Positions 9,145-17,869 of a stretch of DNA of 64,000 nt are shown piece after piece. The stretch's first letter is position 1. Every line of letters begins with the position of its first letter. The notes beneath the pieces were generated by a model. That model ran no database searches. It worked only from the letters and a program-made list of their open reading frames with translations, and had not been told where the DNA came from. The position numbers were made by a program, and so were the translations under genes. This stretch comes from Mesostigma viride (lineage: Eukaryota > Streptophyta > Mesostigmatophyceae > Mesostigmatales > Mesostigmataceae): the NCBI GenBank assembly GCA_009746045.1, contig RPFO01000184.1:157381-221380 (forward strand), read 5' to 3'.

Positions 9145-9316
9145 TGGGAGCGTTCGGTTGGAGTCGTGGGAAACGTTCAAAATTGAAACGTTCGCTGTCG
9201 AAGTGTTGCGTGCCACGTGTCTGATTCGACGACGTTTTGTCTTCGTGCTCGCCCCGCGGTGTTACGGCTTCCCATGAAACCGACATTGGCTCCCCTTCTT
9301 CACAACAATCGCGCAT
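8984..9316 (-). CDS. Small charged ORF (110 aa), alternative frame
   Basis: ATG at 9316 (MRDCCEEGEPMSVSW). It overlaps the ORF at 8887-9144. The N-terminal third looks more protein-like than the rest. No family recognised. It lies between the 8857 stop and the KilA-N gene on the same strand as the latter. Confidence 0.3.
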   Translation of the reverse strand: MRDCCEEGEPMSVSWEAVTPRGEHEDKTSSNQTRGTQHFDSERFNFERFPRLQPNAPNVKYPDRQYRGDTIRGWTPPSQISRVGATPIELSPTVAPTAGRARRRGDRADF

Positions 9317-9394
9317 CTTCCTCCCTTAGCCGTCGTGCGTCCGCACTTCATGATCGCATACTAATTCACTTCAAAAAAACTACACGTGTCGGGA

Positions 9395-10333
9395 TCAGAC
9401 GGCCGACTCTTGCGCGCTTTTGATCAAGGCGCGCCTCGTGAACCTCTCGACGTTCAAAGGGCGCGTGACAGACAAATCGTCTTTCATGTCTTGCTTGTTC
9501 TTCTTCACGATCTCTTTCGGTGTCGGCCCCGTCGAAGGCGCGACGAACGTCGCCATGTCTCTCTTCACGTCGACTGCAATCTCGTGAAGGTCGACTTGAT
9601 CCCCAGCAGCTTTTGCGCGTCTCATGACTTTGCGCATGAAGTAATCAACGTTTTCGAGCTGCTCGTCGTTCATCACGTCTCGGGCGCTGCCAGTGTTGAT
9701 ACCATTAAGTCGCTTAAGCGCACTCGCCGTGTCTCCTGTTGCCGCCTCGCAGGCCTTGTCTCCCAAGAACATCATCATGGTGCCGATTCGTTCTTTAGGC
9801 AGGACGGAGGACACGAAGTCGCCGAACTTGTGTTGGGTATCCTTGGCAATCACGCGCATGCTCGGAGGGAGCGTTCGGACAGGCTCCACGTAGTTCGGAC
9901 GCTTGCGAGACTCGCCGAGTTCGGTTTTGATTGCGACCGTCGTCGTGGTGCCGTGGGCCGCGTCGTGAGCGTCTCGCACTACCTCCATCATGGTGATGTC
10001 TCCCGCGAGGATGCGGTCTACCCACGACCCTGCCTTGACGGCAAACTTGGGACTCAGCCATGCTGCCATCTGGGTGACAAGACGGGGATGAATCCAATAC
10101 CCGCGCTCGTCGTTTAAGCCGGTAGTGACCTCTTCATACACCGTGGTGGAGGTCGTCTCAGATGTGAGAGGACCCCTCAGATCCTCTTCGAGCTCCTTGA
10201 CAAACTCTTGAACGGTACCAAGCCTCCACCAGTTCGTGAACAGCCTCTTACCGTTGGAGGCTGCGTGGCAGAGGTCCTTCCCGAGAATAAGTCGGTCATT
10301 TTTCCTGACCTTGATTTCCTTGTTTTCATCCAC
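9395..10333 (-). CDS. KilA-N domain protein
   Basis: Residues 10-115 match the KilA-N fold: LILGKDLCHAASNGKRL, then NWWRL, a helical segment with FVKELEEDL, and the signature GYWIHPRLVTQMAAWLSPKF followed by SWVDRIL. KilA-N is a DNA-binding domain common in giant viruses, other large DNA viruses and phages, usually in multigene families thought to regulate or bind DNA. The remaining 200 residues are helical and charged, without a second domain I recognise. The reported start is a GTG (10333); no ATG lies between it and the upstream stop, so the true N-terminus is uncertain. This is the best single marker of viral ancestry in the window. Confidence 0.8.
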   Translation of the reverse strand: MDENKEIKVRKNDRLILGKDLCHAASNGKRLFTNWWRLGTVQEFVKELEEDLRGPLTSETTSTTVYEEVTTGLNDERGYWIHPRLVTQMAAWLSPKFAVKAGSWVDRILAGDITMMEVVRDAHDAAHGTTTTVAIKTELGESRKRPNYVEPVRTLPPSMRVIAKDTQHKFGDFVSSVLPKERIGTMMMFLGDKACEAATGDTASALKRLNGINTGSARDVMNDEQLENVDYFMRKVMRRAKAAGDQVDLHEIAVDVKRDMATFVAPSTGPTPKEIVKKNKQDMKDDLSVTRPLNVERFTRRALIKSAQESAV

Positions 10334-10685
10334 CGTAAAACCCGGGAGGCTTTTGAGAGTAAATATCCAGTGCTTGGAATTTCCCTAGCGAGTACAAAAA
10401 GCGGATGGGTAAAAGAGGCTCGAGCGGCGAGAAGAGCCATTTCCGCTCTCTTTGGATGAGAGTATGGTGAAGACTTGCAAAACCACAAGACAAACAAATA
10501 GTCTCATTGTCCGAACACGCTGATGTCATCGTAGGCGGACATATAACCGGGGGCGGAACGAACGCGTTCTTACACGAAGTTGCATACTTTACTCACAAGT
10601 TGCGTATACTTTGTCCTTTGCTTATTGGTCGATAGTAACTCACAAATTCTGAAGAAGTCAGTGGTTTTTTTTTTGCGTTACATTC

Positions 10686-10693
10686 TATAAATG
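10686..10693 (+). promoter_or_regulatory. TATAAATG at the start codon of the second zinc-binding gene
   Basis: The same octamer as at 3220-3227, again fused to the ATG, preceded by a T-rich run (10661-10674). Proposed viral late-type promoter, by inference. Confidence 0.3.
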
Positions 10694-11035
10694 TCCAGGT
10701 GTCGCGCGTTTACGGCCAAAGGGCGTCAGTGCACGCGTTCCTGTTGCGGAAAAAGAAGCACTAAATGCACACAACACGCTACTATGAGCAAGCGATCGAA
10801 GCCTCGCAGGCATCGCGTAATGCAGCCCGACCCTATAGCCGGGCAGTCACAGCTTGAGTTGATGAACCCCGAACCGTTTAACCAAGTCGTCGCAATTCTT
10901 GACCCCGAAAGCAGAATGAACTTGCAAGCGTCGAGCACAACGTTAAGATCGCGCGTTCCTGAAGCGATGCTGTATAATAACAAACAAACCCAAAATGCGT
11001 TAGCCGCTGAGTTTAATGAAGCAAGTGAAGAATAG
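10691..11035 (+). CDS. Small Cys/His zinc-binding protein, second family member (114 aa)
   Basis: ATG at 10691. Residues 4-28 carry C-x-A-x-T-x-x-G-x-x-C followed by further Cys and CTQH, the same motif as in the protein at 815. A basic stretch (SKRSKPRRHR) and an F-box-like helix region (PEPFNQVVAILDPESRMNL) follow in the same order, so the two genes are paralogues. Some spare Cys residues (SCCGK) are extra to the motif. No catalytic residues. The next ORF starts 18 bp downstream. Confidence 0.55.
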   Translation: MSRCRAFTAKGRQCTRSCCGKRSTKCTQHATMSKRSKPRRHRVMQPDPIAGQSQLELMNPEPFNQVVAILDPESRMNLQASSTTLRSRVPEAMLYNNKQTQNALAAEFNEASEE

Positions 11036-11052
11036 ATAATGCTCAAATCGAG

Positions 11053-11343
11053 TTGGAAGATTTTTCTGCCAACCACCCGCCACCAGTGCCGGGGTTCCGC
11101 TTCGTTTCGCAGCGTCCTCCGTTTCGTCTCACGCAGCCCTGGACTTGGTTCCAAAGACCCGTAGCAAGCATGCAGGAGACTGAAGATCATAAAGAATGGA
11201 GCGCTAAACATGATTTATTACTTAAAAAGGTCGCAAGTCAGTCAGAACGCGCGATACAAAATGTAAAGAATCAAGTTGCTTTAGCCGAACGGCGGTCTGC
11301 TTTGGAAGATATGTACAAACAAAGGACCGGGCATCACTATTAA
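11053..11343 (+). CDS. Short ORF after the second zinc-binding gene (about 96 aa)
   Basis: Open frame without an ATG near its beginning. It has a Pro/Phe/Trp-rich first half (HPPPVPGFRFV, QPWTWFQRP) and a charged, helical second half (EWSAKHDLLLKKV, ALAERRSALEDMYKQR). Its place after 10691 mirrors the small ORF at 1399 after 815. No function can be assigned. Confidence 0.35.
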   Translation: MEDFSANHPPPVPGFRFVSQRPPFRLTQPWTWFQRPVASMQETEDHKEWSAKHDLLLKKVASQSERAIQNVKNQVALAERRSALEDMYKQRTGHHY

Positions 11344-11356
11344 CCCCAAACAGGAC

Positions 11357-11776
11357 TTAACGCCTCCTGGCATGGCGTTTCCTCGTGGCGCGATTTTGAT
11401 GCACGTTCATTGTAAGATGACCCGGAAGTGTAGTAGAAGCCCGGCTTTCTGTGGACGCCGCACCCAAAAGTTCTGCAGAAGGGCGAAAAAGTCGACGCGC
11501 AGTCACAGGCCTTAACGGCAGCTCGGGAAGCATTTGGCCCAAAAGGGGCATGTTATCAACGGGTCGGTGGTGTGGATCCAACAAATTCCCTGTAACTGGG
11601 AGTAGTGCGTTTATGGATCGAGCGGTGTGAGAGGCGTGCACCGCGCAAACGCCGTTTTTCCCGGCGTTGTTTTTGCATTTTGTCTTTCGCGCCGTGAGTT
11701 TCTGCACTTTTTCGGCATCGCTGTATATAATTATAAAACAACAAAACTGTTTATACACGCGGCATGGGCCTCTCAC
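11357..11776 (-). pseudogene. Degraded third relative of the Cys/His zinc-binding family
   Basis: The minus-strand frame contains KLTARKTKCKNNAGKNGVCA followed by VH, the second half of the Cys/His motif seen at 815 and 10691 (C-x(8)-C-x(2)-H). There is no ATG upstream in frame. The rest is Pro/Leu/Arg-rich with no recognisable fold. It faces the copy at 10691-11343 tail to tail, so an inverted duplication is possible. Confidence 0.35.
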
Positions 11777-11925
11777 CCCCTTCTGGAACGTTCGCCCTTT
11801 CCGAAGCTTGTTCCGAGAGCGTCAATGCTTTTTTGAGGTTTTCCTCTGCCCTTTTTCGTTACAGCCCGGCAGGCGCGTTTAGGCATGTATACTTTACAGG
11901 GACGAATTTTTATCCCGAGATTGAT

Positions 11926-12873
11926 TTAGACATTCCGAACATTACGGTACAATTTTGTGAACCCGTACACTCCCGTCAGCGCCAAAAGCAGCGTGATCAC
12001 AATCATAAACACCAACGGTGTTCGAACGAACACGTGAAAATTGTACGTCGAATACGACTCTTCTGGAAGATCCCTCAAGTCAAGTCGCGAGTTCATCACG
12101 TACTTGTTTATTTCCTGCCACGTCCCCGACTTGATCTCCACCCTATCTCTGAGCCCCTCGGACGAGAAATACAGCGTGTTATCCAATCCGCACTTCTCTG
12201 GAATTCTAAATCCCACGCCGTAACCCCTTGCAGCGTTCGCAAACGCGAGATAATCGATCAGGGACTTTACAATTCCTCCCGTGCGACTCGCTCGGATCAT
12301 GAAATCACTGTATGCTTCCCTGCCTCTGACGTGCACGACGGTGGAGAGGCACTTCGGGTCCAGAAAAACCTCGAAAACCTGCACCAAACGCCGGTGTTCT
12401 AGCTTCTCAGTGAACAGTCCGCGGTGAAGTAGAGAAGAGTGAAACACGAGCAGGTCTCCGGGATTCATTTCTAGTTGCAATCGGCTTGCGTGCAGACTCG
12501 GGAGTTCAAGCCAAGAATAGGCGACTCGTTTGTGAGAGCCGGGGATGAGTTCCATCACTGTCGTGTCCAGATACGTGAGACACGTGTAAAACGGCGGAGT
12601 AAACGGATTTTCGCGACCCTGATAAATGATATCTCTGTGGAAACTCGACGCATCCGCAGAGTTGTTGTTGTCGCTTACTCGAAATTTGACGAAATCGACT
12701 TTGCCCCACGCGAGCCGTTGTCGAACGCTCTGCAACATTCTTTGACGGATGAAGGACTCCATAGCCGCGTAATCGACTTCATTCTTGCGAATGCACGCTA
12801 CTCCTTCTTTAATATCCGATTCTCCCAGCGCACCCCTCATAACGAGAAACCCCCTGTCGTCCAATTCCTCCAT
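11926..12873 (-). CDS. PhyH-type Fe(II)/2-oxoglutarate dioxygenase with C-terminal membrane anchor (315 aa)
   Basis: ATG at 12873 (MEELDDRGFLVMRGAL, the usual N-terminal strand of phytanoyl-CoA dioxygenase relatives). The iron site is visible: H-x-D in SSFHRDIIY (about residues 98-100) and the distal His in FHSSLLHRGLF, with the supporting TYLDTTVMELIPGSHKR strand between. MNPGDLLVF is also typical. The last 35 residues contain one hydrophobic span (LVFMIVITLLLALTGVYGF) followed by a short basic tail, so it is probably tail-anchored in a membrane. PhyH enzymes hydroxylate lipids or small molecules, and virus-encoded members are known, though substrates mostly are not. It is divergent from the gene at 13268 and may share its motif-rich upstream region. 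Confidence 0.75.
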   Translation of the reverse strand: MEELDDRGFLVMRGALGESDIKEGVACIRKNEVDYAAMESFIRQRMLQSVRQRLAWGKVDFVKFRVSDNNNSADASSFHRDIIYQGRENPFTPPFYTCLTYLDTTVMELIPGSHKRVAYSWLELPSLHASRLQLEMNPGDLLVFHSSLLHRGLFTEKLEHRRLVQVFEVFLDPKCLSTVVHVRGREAYSDFMIRASRTGGIVKSLIDYLAFANAARGYGVGFRIPEKCGLDNTLYFSSEGLRDRVEIKSGTWQEINKYVMNSRLDLRDLPEESYSTYNFHVFVRTPLVFMIVITLLLALTGVYGFTKLYRNVRNV

Positions 12874-12989
12874 CGCCGCAGTTACAACAGAATACGTGTT
12901 TTTAATTCCCCTCGGGTCTCTCCAGCCCCCCTTGGGTCCCTCTCAGGGTCCCCTCCAGGGTCCGTGCGGTGCACCGTCTCTGGGTCGGC

Positions 12990-13193
12990 CCGTGGTACCG
13001 TAACGGCTGGCGGTCGGCGCGTAACCGCCGTTTGGTCCGTCCGTAACCGCGGCCCGGCACGGGAAGTAACGGTTTTCGGAGGAGACGTGGCGCGTCTCGC
13101 GCCCGAATAAGTGTCCACGGACACGTAACGGAACCTAACCGCCGACCGCGTAATTTTTTCACGCGGCGAGGCGAGCACCGCGCGGGTATAAAA
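12990..13193 (+). promoter_or_regulatory. GTAACCG-motif array and TATA box upstream of 13268
   Basis: Several CGTAACCG/CGTAACGG motifs at 13000-13150, a GTCCACGGACAC palindrome near 13112, then TATAAAA at 13187-13193, 75-81 bp before the ATG at 13268, and a (CT)-rich leader. The same layout precedes the genes at 17115, 17870 and, more weakly, 19085. CGGTTA on the other strand fits the MYB core CNGTTR, an inference only. Confidence 0.55.
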
Positions 13194-13267
13194 CCCCGCC
13201 GCCCTCCTCGTCGCACGCACTCTCGCTCTCTCTCTCTCACGCTCTCGAACCCTTTCCATTTCCTGCC

Positions 13268-13648
13268 ATGGCGACTGCGGCCTGCCGCGATTGCGGCCTG
13301 CGTTTCCCGAAGGACAGCGACGAGTTCCTCCCCAAGCGCGGTTGCAAGCGCACGAGTCGCTGTTCCAAGTGCCGCTCCAAACGCCTCGCCAACGCAAAGC
13401 GCAACAAGGCCGAGAAGCAGAGGATGGAGGAGGAGCTATGGCAGCGGATGAAGCACGAAATGGGGCTCTTCGAAACGCCCCGTGAGGAGAACTTCCCCGC
13501 CCCCAAGAAGGTGTGCGTTCCCTCCCGCCGCCGCCGCGATTTCAAGCCCCGCACGACGGGATGGGCGCCAGAGTCAAGGATCTGCCCAGACTCTCCATGC
13601 GGTGCTCCGATTTCTCTCGCGGCAACCCGCTTGCCGCCTGGGTGGTGA
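13268..13648 (+). CDS. Cys-rich zinc-finger-like protein, N-terminal ORF (126 aa)
   Basis: ATG at 13268 in CCATGG context. Residues 6-37 have two CxxC pairs (CRDCGLRF, CSKCRSKR) plus one extra Cys, spaced as in small zinc-binding domains that precede a basic helix. A Lys/Arg-rich helix (RLANAKRNKAEKQRMEEELW) follows. The last 35 residues are low-complexity. It has a TATA box and pyrimidine leader shared with three neighbours. It overlaps the ORF at 13513 in another frame. Confidence 0.5.
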   Translation: MATAACRDCGLRFPKDSDEFLPKRGCKRTSRCSKCRSKRLANAKRNKAEKQRMEEELWQRMKHEMGLFETPREENFPAPKKVCVPSRRRRDFKPRTTGWAPESRICPDSPCGAPISLAATRLPPGW

Positions 13649-14013
13649 CTCGCGACGAGATTTTGGGCCGCGAAAACGCCGCTCGCGAGCTGGAGAATGC
13701 CCGTTTGGCCCGGATGGACAGGGAAAATCGCGAGTCCCCCGTTTCTGTCGACCAAGTCGAGCAGGAGGAGGAGGAGCAGGAGGAGGAGGAGCAGGCTCCT
13801 TCCGATCACGAGATGAGCGATTTCGAAGGCTCCGTCCCCTCGTACTCTTACACCTCCTCCGAGGAGGAGGAGGAGGTGGGGAGCAAGTCCCCCCGCCAGG
13901 ATCTGGACGTGGATGACACGTTCTTCGGCTGCAACTTTGACGATCTGGACTTGGATGCCACCTTCGATCCGTGCAAGAGCCTGCACGAGATGGCCGCCTC
14001 TGTCAAACTGTGA
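13513..14013 (+). CDS. Acidic ORF overlapping the zinc-finger ORF (166 aa)
   Basis: The coding-like part begins about 13.56 kb. It contains a helical segment (VVTRDEILGRENAARELENA), a run of Glu/Gln around residue 80-95, and an acidic tail with aromatic residues (DDTFFGCNFDDLDLDATFD) that looks like an acidic activation domain. With the adjacent CxxC/basic ORF the locus has the makings of a DNA-binding regulator, but this is inference. An AT-rich 3' motif follows at about 14066. Confidence 0.45.
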   Translation: MRSLPPPPRFQAPHDGMGARVKDLPRLSMRCSDFSRGNPLAAWVVTRDEILGRENAARELENARLARMDRENRESPVSVDQVEQEEEEQEEEEQAPSDHEMSDFEGSVPSYSYTSSEEEEEVGSKSPRQDLDVDDTFFGCNFDDLDLDATFDPCKSLHEMAASVKL

Positions 14014-14147
14014 ATACTGTGGGGAATAGGACTCTGTCAGCCCCTCTCTCCTATTTATGAAACTCGTAATCCTATTTTTAATGCAAACTCGACTTGTGTC
14101 TCAAACATGCGTGCCCACAATGAGTCTTCTCTAATTCTGGCATAGGG

Positions 14148-15375
14148 GGTGGAGATGGAGATAGTGGAGATGCATCTCCATACCCCCCCTCCCTTCTCCC
14201 AAAACTTTTCTGGCAGGAAATACTCATGCAAATTCCAATATTGTCCCGTGGAATCCTAACTGTCCAATTATAAGTATTTTACGCGATGGTGACGAGTGAC
14301 AGCATAAGAGGGTGCGCGGGGCGGTGGAGATAGTGGAGATAGTGGAGATGCATCTCCACCCCCCCCTCCTCTCGAAAAACTTTCCCGGGCGGGGACGGAG
14401 TGGAGATAGTGGAGATAGAGGTGGAGATAGGTACCTCCACGACTTCGACCTTTGTTTTCTGAAAAGGAGAAGGATTTTGGAGGAAACGGATAGCGGGATG
14501 CGATCAGGCGACTCTCTGGCTTTCCGTGCCCGCCCCTCTCTCGACCCAGTTCCCACCGGGTGGGGAGAATTCTCGGCATTCGACAGAGTGGAGATAGTGG
14601 AGATAGTGGAGATTCATCTCCATACCCCCCCCTCCCTTGAAAAACTTTTTCCTGGACCAGAGTTCTCGCATCTGCCGCCAAGCACTGTCTCTCTGCTGCC
14701 CATAAAATTTTGTATATTTACGACTATTTCTCTCTGCTGCCCATAAAATTTTGTATACATTCCACGGGAAGTATAAAAGTTTCCCTCTGCTGCCCATAAA
14801 ATTTTGTATATATTCCACGGGAAGTATAAAAGTTTCCCTCTGCTGCCCATAAAATTTTGTATATTTATAACTATTTCTCTCTGCTGCCCATAAAATTTTA
14901 TGTATATTCTTAGCATTTCCCGGCACCTGCCAGCGCAGAGACTGCATTCCGTTCCAGCCAAAAAAGTTTTTGGAAGGAGGGGGGGGTATGGAGATGCATC
15001 TCCACTATCTCCACTATCTCCACTCCGTGGAACCCCGAGGACTGGCTCTCGAGCACCGAGAAACTTGTCATGAAACCCGGTTTATCAGAATCCTAGAGAC
15101 TCCCCCTATCCGATCCCGCTGTCCCTTTCCTCCGAAATCCTTCTCCTTTTCGAAACACAAAGGTCAAAGTGGTGGAGGTACCTATCTCCACCTCCATCTC
15201 CACTATCTCCACCCCGTGCTGGCGTCTGTCACCATCGCGTAAAATACTTGGAATGGGACAGTTAGGATTCCACGGGACAATATTGGAATTTGCGCGAGTA
15301 TTTCCTGCCAGAAAAGTTTTAGGAGAAGGGAGGGGGGGTATGGAGATGAATCTCCACTATCTCCATCTCCACTCC
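14148..15375. repeat. 1.2-kb imperfect palindrome with AT-rich tandem core
   Basis: Left arm blocks at about 14148-14310, 14400-14480 and 14588-14660 reappear inverted at about 15228-15375, 15100-15220 and 14955-15030. Signature pieces are GGAGATAGTGGAGAT, GGAGATGCATCTCC, and a 60-bp stretch containing AATATTGTCCCGTGGAATCC (left) with its complement on the right. A left-arm block at about 14320-14400 has no partner. Between the arms lie five AT-rich direct repeats. The palindrome sits between two genes pointing toward it (13268+ and 17115-). No target duplication was seen at the ends. A viral origin, a fold-back transposon and a recombination hairpin are all possible. Confidence 0.7.
14693..14905. 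repeat. Five AT-rich direct repeats at the palindrome centre
   Basis: CTGCTGCCCATAAAATTTT begins at 14693, 14734, 14787, 14840 and 14881. The spacings are 41, 53, 53 and 41 bp, symmetrical about the middle copy, and the 53-bp units also carry TATTCCACGGGAAGTATAAA or a near copy. Confidence 0.85.
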
Positions 15376-15401
15376 ACACTGCCGCGGGCCTCGTCGCGCT
15401 T

Positions 15402-15530
15402 CTCGCATCTGTCACTCCCGTGGACTATGCTCGCATCTGTCACTCCCGTGGACTATGCTCGCATCTGTCACTCCCGTGGACTATGCTTGCGTCTGTCACT
15501 CCTGTGGACTATGCTTGCGTCTGTCACCTA
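15402..15530 (+). repeat. 28-bp tandem repeat, about 4.6 copies
   Basis: CTCGCATCTGTCACTCCCGT plus GGACTATG is repeated with starts at 15402, 15430, 15458, 15486 and 15514. The last copies differ by a few substitutions. It follows the right arm of the palindrome directly and includes the CCCGTGGAC core found in the nearby promoter arrays. Confidence 0.85.
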
Positions 15531-15687
15531 CCTAGGCTGTTTAGGACTTGTGTTTTTTCGCGAAAGTTTGGGTGACTCATTGTTGAGATTGGGCTCATTG
15601 TTGGACTTGTGTTTTTTCATTAAAAAATAAAGGATAGATTACACCCCGTCACGGGGCTAGACTAAGTGTGTACGAGGACATCCTAAT

Positions 15688-17115
15688 TTACACAACCCTG
15701 GCCACCTTGGCGCGAGAACGGGTCACCATCTTCTCCATCTCCCCGCGCTTCCGCGAGGAGCTGCGCAGGATCATCTGTGTGATCTGCACGACCGGCGCCT
15801 GCTCCACAGCCTGCACCACTGGCGCCTGCTCCTCCTGGCGCCACATGCAGAAGGCGGACGGAATGCCCTCTGCCTTCCTCCTCTCCTCCTGCAACATCTT
15901 CTCCTCGCGCTCCTTCTTCTCCTTCTGCCTCCTCTCCTCCTGCAGCTCCCTCTCCTCCTGCTCAAACAGCCTCGACAGCATCATGGTCTTGTGCATCAAG
16001 CGCTCGGCACGCATTTCTGCGACCTCCTCCTCCGTCGTTGCTGGGTGCTTCTCATACTCCCTCAGCTCCTCCAAGCACTCCTCCTGCAACCGCGCCTGGT
16101 AGATTGGAAACTCGTACATGACCCTCTGCTCCAAAGGGATCGCAGCGCGCTCCTTCTTGATCTCCGCCAGCACCGGGGTCAGGCACCAAGCGGGCAAGGC
16201 CCTGAACCCCTTGTGGACCCAATAGGGGACGCACTCGGAGGCCTTCTCCATCCTCTCGGATTCCATCGGGTCCCGGGAGGGATTCCGCATGTGCACCTTG
16301 AACCGGATATCCCTCAGCCTGCGAACGACTTCCTCCATGTTCTTGATCGCCGGCTTGATGCTCTCGCTGGTGTCGAGCTGCTCCTCCGAAGGCGCGGACA
16401 TGTTGAATTCCATCCTGGACTTGGTAAGCATCCAGATGGGGTTGGAGTGCATCCTCGGGTTGTGGTTCACGAAGAACTTCAAAGCGGAAGGCCTGCCCCC
16501 GTCGCAGTCGATGGAGTACCTCGACGGAGTGTTCTTGAACTCCAGCTTGGCGTCTTCCGCCTCCCTCATCTCGAGCCAGATGCGCCTCTCGTCGAAAAAG
16601 TCCTTCCTGCGCACCAGCTCCTTGATGTCCAGCTTCTGGCCCAGCTTCTCGGCGTCTTTGGCGCTCCTTGCGTGCATAAAGCCGTTCCAACAGATCTCCT
16701 TGGTGGTGTCGCAGAGGAGCTCGATCGTCTTCTCCCTCTGCATGTGCGCCTTCTCCACCAGCTCGTCGTTGAGGCCGAGCTCGATCTTGTCGTTCCAGTT
16801 CTTGGCGTCGCATGACCACGTAATGAAGGTACCCCGCGGAGTCGGCGTGGTGCGGATTTTGGGCGGCTCGTTGTAGAGCTGCACGGACTTCTGGAAAACG
16901 CTGCGAGCCTTCTTCAAGCCGTGAAGGGAGGTGCGATGGCGCTTGAACTTGTCGGTGGAAGGCCTCCCGCTGTACTCGTAGAGGAGAAAAGGGATAGGCT
17001 TCTTGAAATTGCCGAAATGGGCCTCGCCTCTGGCCAGAAAAACTTCGCGCTTGAGGAAGATATCCCGCTCGCACAGGAGGATGGCGAGATCCGAGGGGCC
17101 TTGGTATTCCGCCAT
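15688..17115 (-). CDS. Unrecognised helical virus-like protein with charged coiled-coil tail (475 aa)
   Basis: I choose the ATG at 17115 (MAEYQGPSDLAILLCERDIF); the open frame extends to 17583, but that part is the promoter array. A TATA box lies 81 bp upstream. Residues 1-130 form a compact, aromatic-rich part (FLLYEYSGRPSTDKFKRHRT). The middle third is mixed, with many Met/Trp/Arg residues. From about residue 330 it is a long Glu/Arg/Lys coiled coil (EEQERELQEERRQKEKKERE near residue 400), ending basic (SRSRAKVARVV). No enzyme motif. It shares its upstream motif array with the divergent gene at 17870, so the two are probably expressed together. Confidence 0.6.
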   Translation of the reverse strand: MAEYQGPSDLAILLCERDIFLKREVFLARGEAHFGNFKKPIPFLLYEYSGRPSTDKFKRHRTSLHGLKKARSVFQKSVQLYNEPPKIRTTPTPRGTFITWSCDAKNWNDKIELGLNDELVEKAHMQREKTIELLCDTTKEICWNGFMHARSAKDAEKLGQKLDIKELVRRKDFFDERRIWLEMREAEDAKLEFKNTPSRYSIDCDGGRPSALKFFVNHNPRMHSNPIWMLTKSRMEFNMSAPSEEQLDTSESIKPAIKNMEEVVRRLRDIRFKVHMRNPSRDPMESERMEKASECVPYWVHKGFRALPAWCLTPVLAEIKKERAAIPLEQRVMYEFPIYQARLQEECLEELREYEKHPATTEEEVAEMRAERLMHKTMMLSRLFEQEERELQEERRQKEKKEREEKMLQEERRKAEGIPSAFCMWRQEEQAPVVQAVEQAPVVQITQMILRSSSRKRGEMEKMVTRSRAKVARVV

Positions 17116-17195
17116 AGCTGCGAAAGTGTGAGAGGAGAGTGTTGGGTGCGTTGAGCGAGTGGGATGCGAGTGGCGAGACGAGGTGGGGAGGCGCC

Positions 17196-17202
17196 TTTTA
17201 TA
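17196..17202 (-). promoter_or_regulatory. TATA box of the 475-aa gene
   Basis: TATAAAA on the minus strand, 81 bp before the ATG at 17115, followed by a pyrimidine-rich leader. Same spacing as at 13187 and 17785. Confidence 0.65.
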
Positions 17203-17289
17203 CCTTGCTGCCACTTCTTGACGAGATCTCCCGTGGTCGAGTGCTGAAGTCCGCATATCGCTTCGTGGCGAGCCACGAGCCGCTAGATA

Positions 17290-17775
17290 GGCGCGTGCAA
17301 CCGTAACCGTCGTCGTAACCGCGCAAAAGTGTCCCGTGGACACTGGCGACCACGGGAATTTTTCTTCTAGAAGCGTAACCGTAAATATCTTGTCCCCGTG
17401 GACACTGGCGACCACGGGATTTTTTTCCGCTAGAAGCGTAACCGTAACTATCTTGTCCTCGTAGACCGTGGAAGGCCACGGGATTTTTTCCGCGGCGGCG
17501 TAACCGTAACTATCCGATTCCGTAACCGCCGGATATTTTTCCCCGTGGCTGCGTGGCCGCGAAAACCCTGTCCCCGTGGACAACGTAACCGCCAGATATT
17601 TTCCTCGTGGTTCCGTAACCGCAAAAACCCTGCCCCCGTGGACAAAGTAACCGCCGGAAAGTTCTCCCGTGGCTGCGTGGCCGCGAAAATAAATATCCCC
17701 GTGGTGGACCGCGGCCCGGTAACGGCCGAAAAGTGGCTACGTGGCTAATTCAGCACCTTGTAACCGCCGCGGCGG
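17290..17775. promoter_or_regulatory. Bidirectional array of GTAACCG and CCCGTGGAC motifs
   Basis: About ten GTAACCG copies and about seven CCCGTGGAC/CCCGTGGTT-type motifs alternate in imperfect units of roughly 60-75 bp between the divergent genes at 17115- and 17870+. Several units also contain CGACCACGGGA and TCTAGAAGCGTAACCG. The same motifs occur upstream of 13268 and 19085, but I did not see them elsewhere in the window. Confidence 0.65.
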
Positions 17776-17784
17776 CCTGGAAGG

Positions 17785-17791
17785 TATAAAA
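17785..17791 (+). promoter_or_regulatory. TATA box of the 276-aa gene
   Basis: TATAAAA 79-85 bp before the ATG at 17870, with a CTCTCTCTCTCTC leader just upstream of the start. Confidence 0.65.
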
Positions 17792-17869
17792 CCCGGTGCA
17801 CGACCACGGGGCTCTCACCTCGCTCTCGATCACTAGCACCTGATATCTAACTCTCTCTCTCTCTCAGCT

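Noticed and set aside
10326-10529. Small ORFs overlapping the start of the KilA-N gene
   Set aside because: No coding character; kept only as a reminder that the KilA-N start is uncertain.
16052-17074. 340-codon Arg/Gln/Gly-rich minus-strand ORF overlapping the 475-aa gene
   Set aside because: Shadow frame; the other frame has a TATA box, leader and balanced composition.
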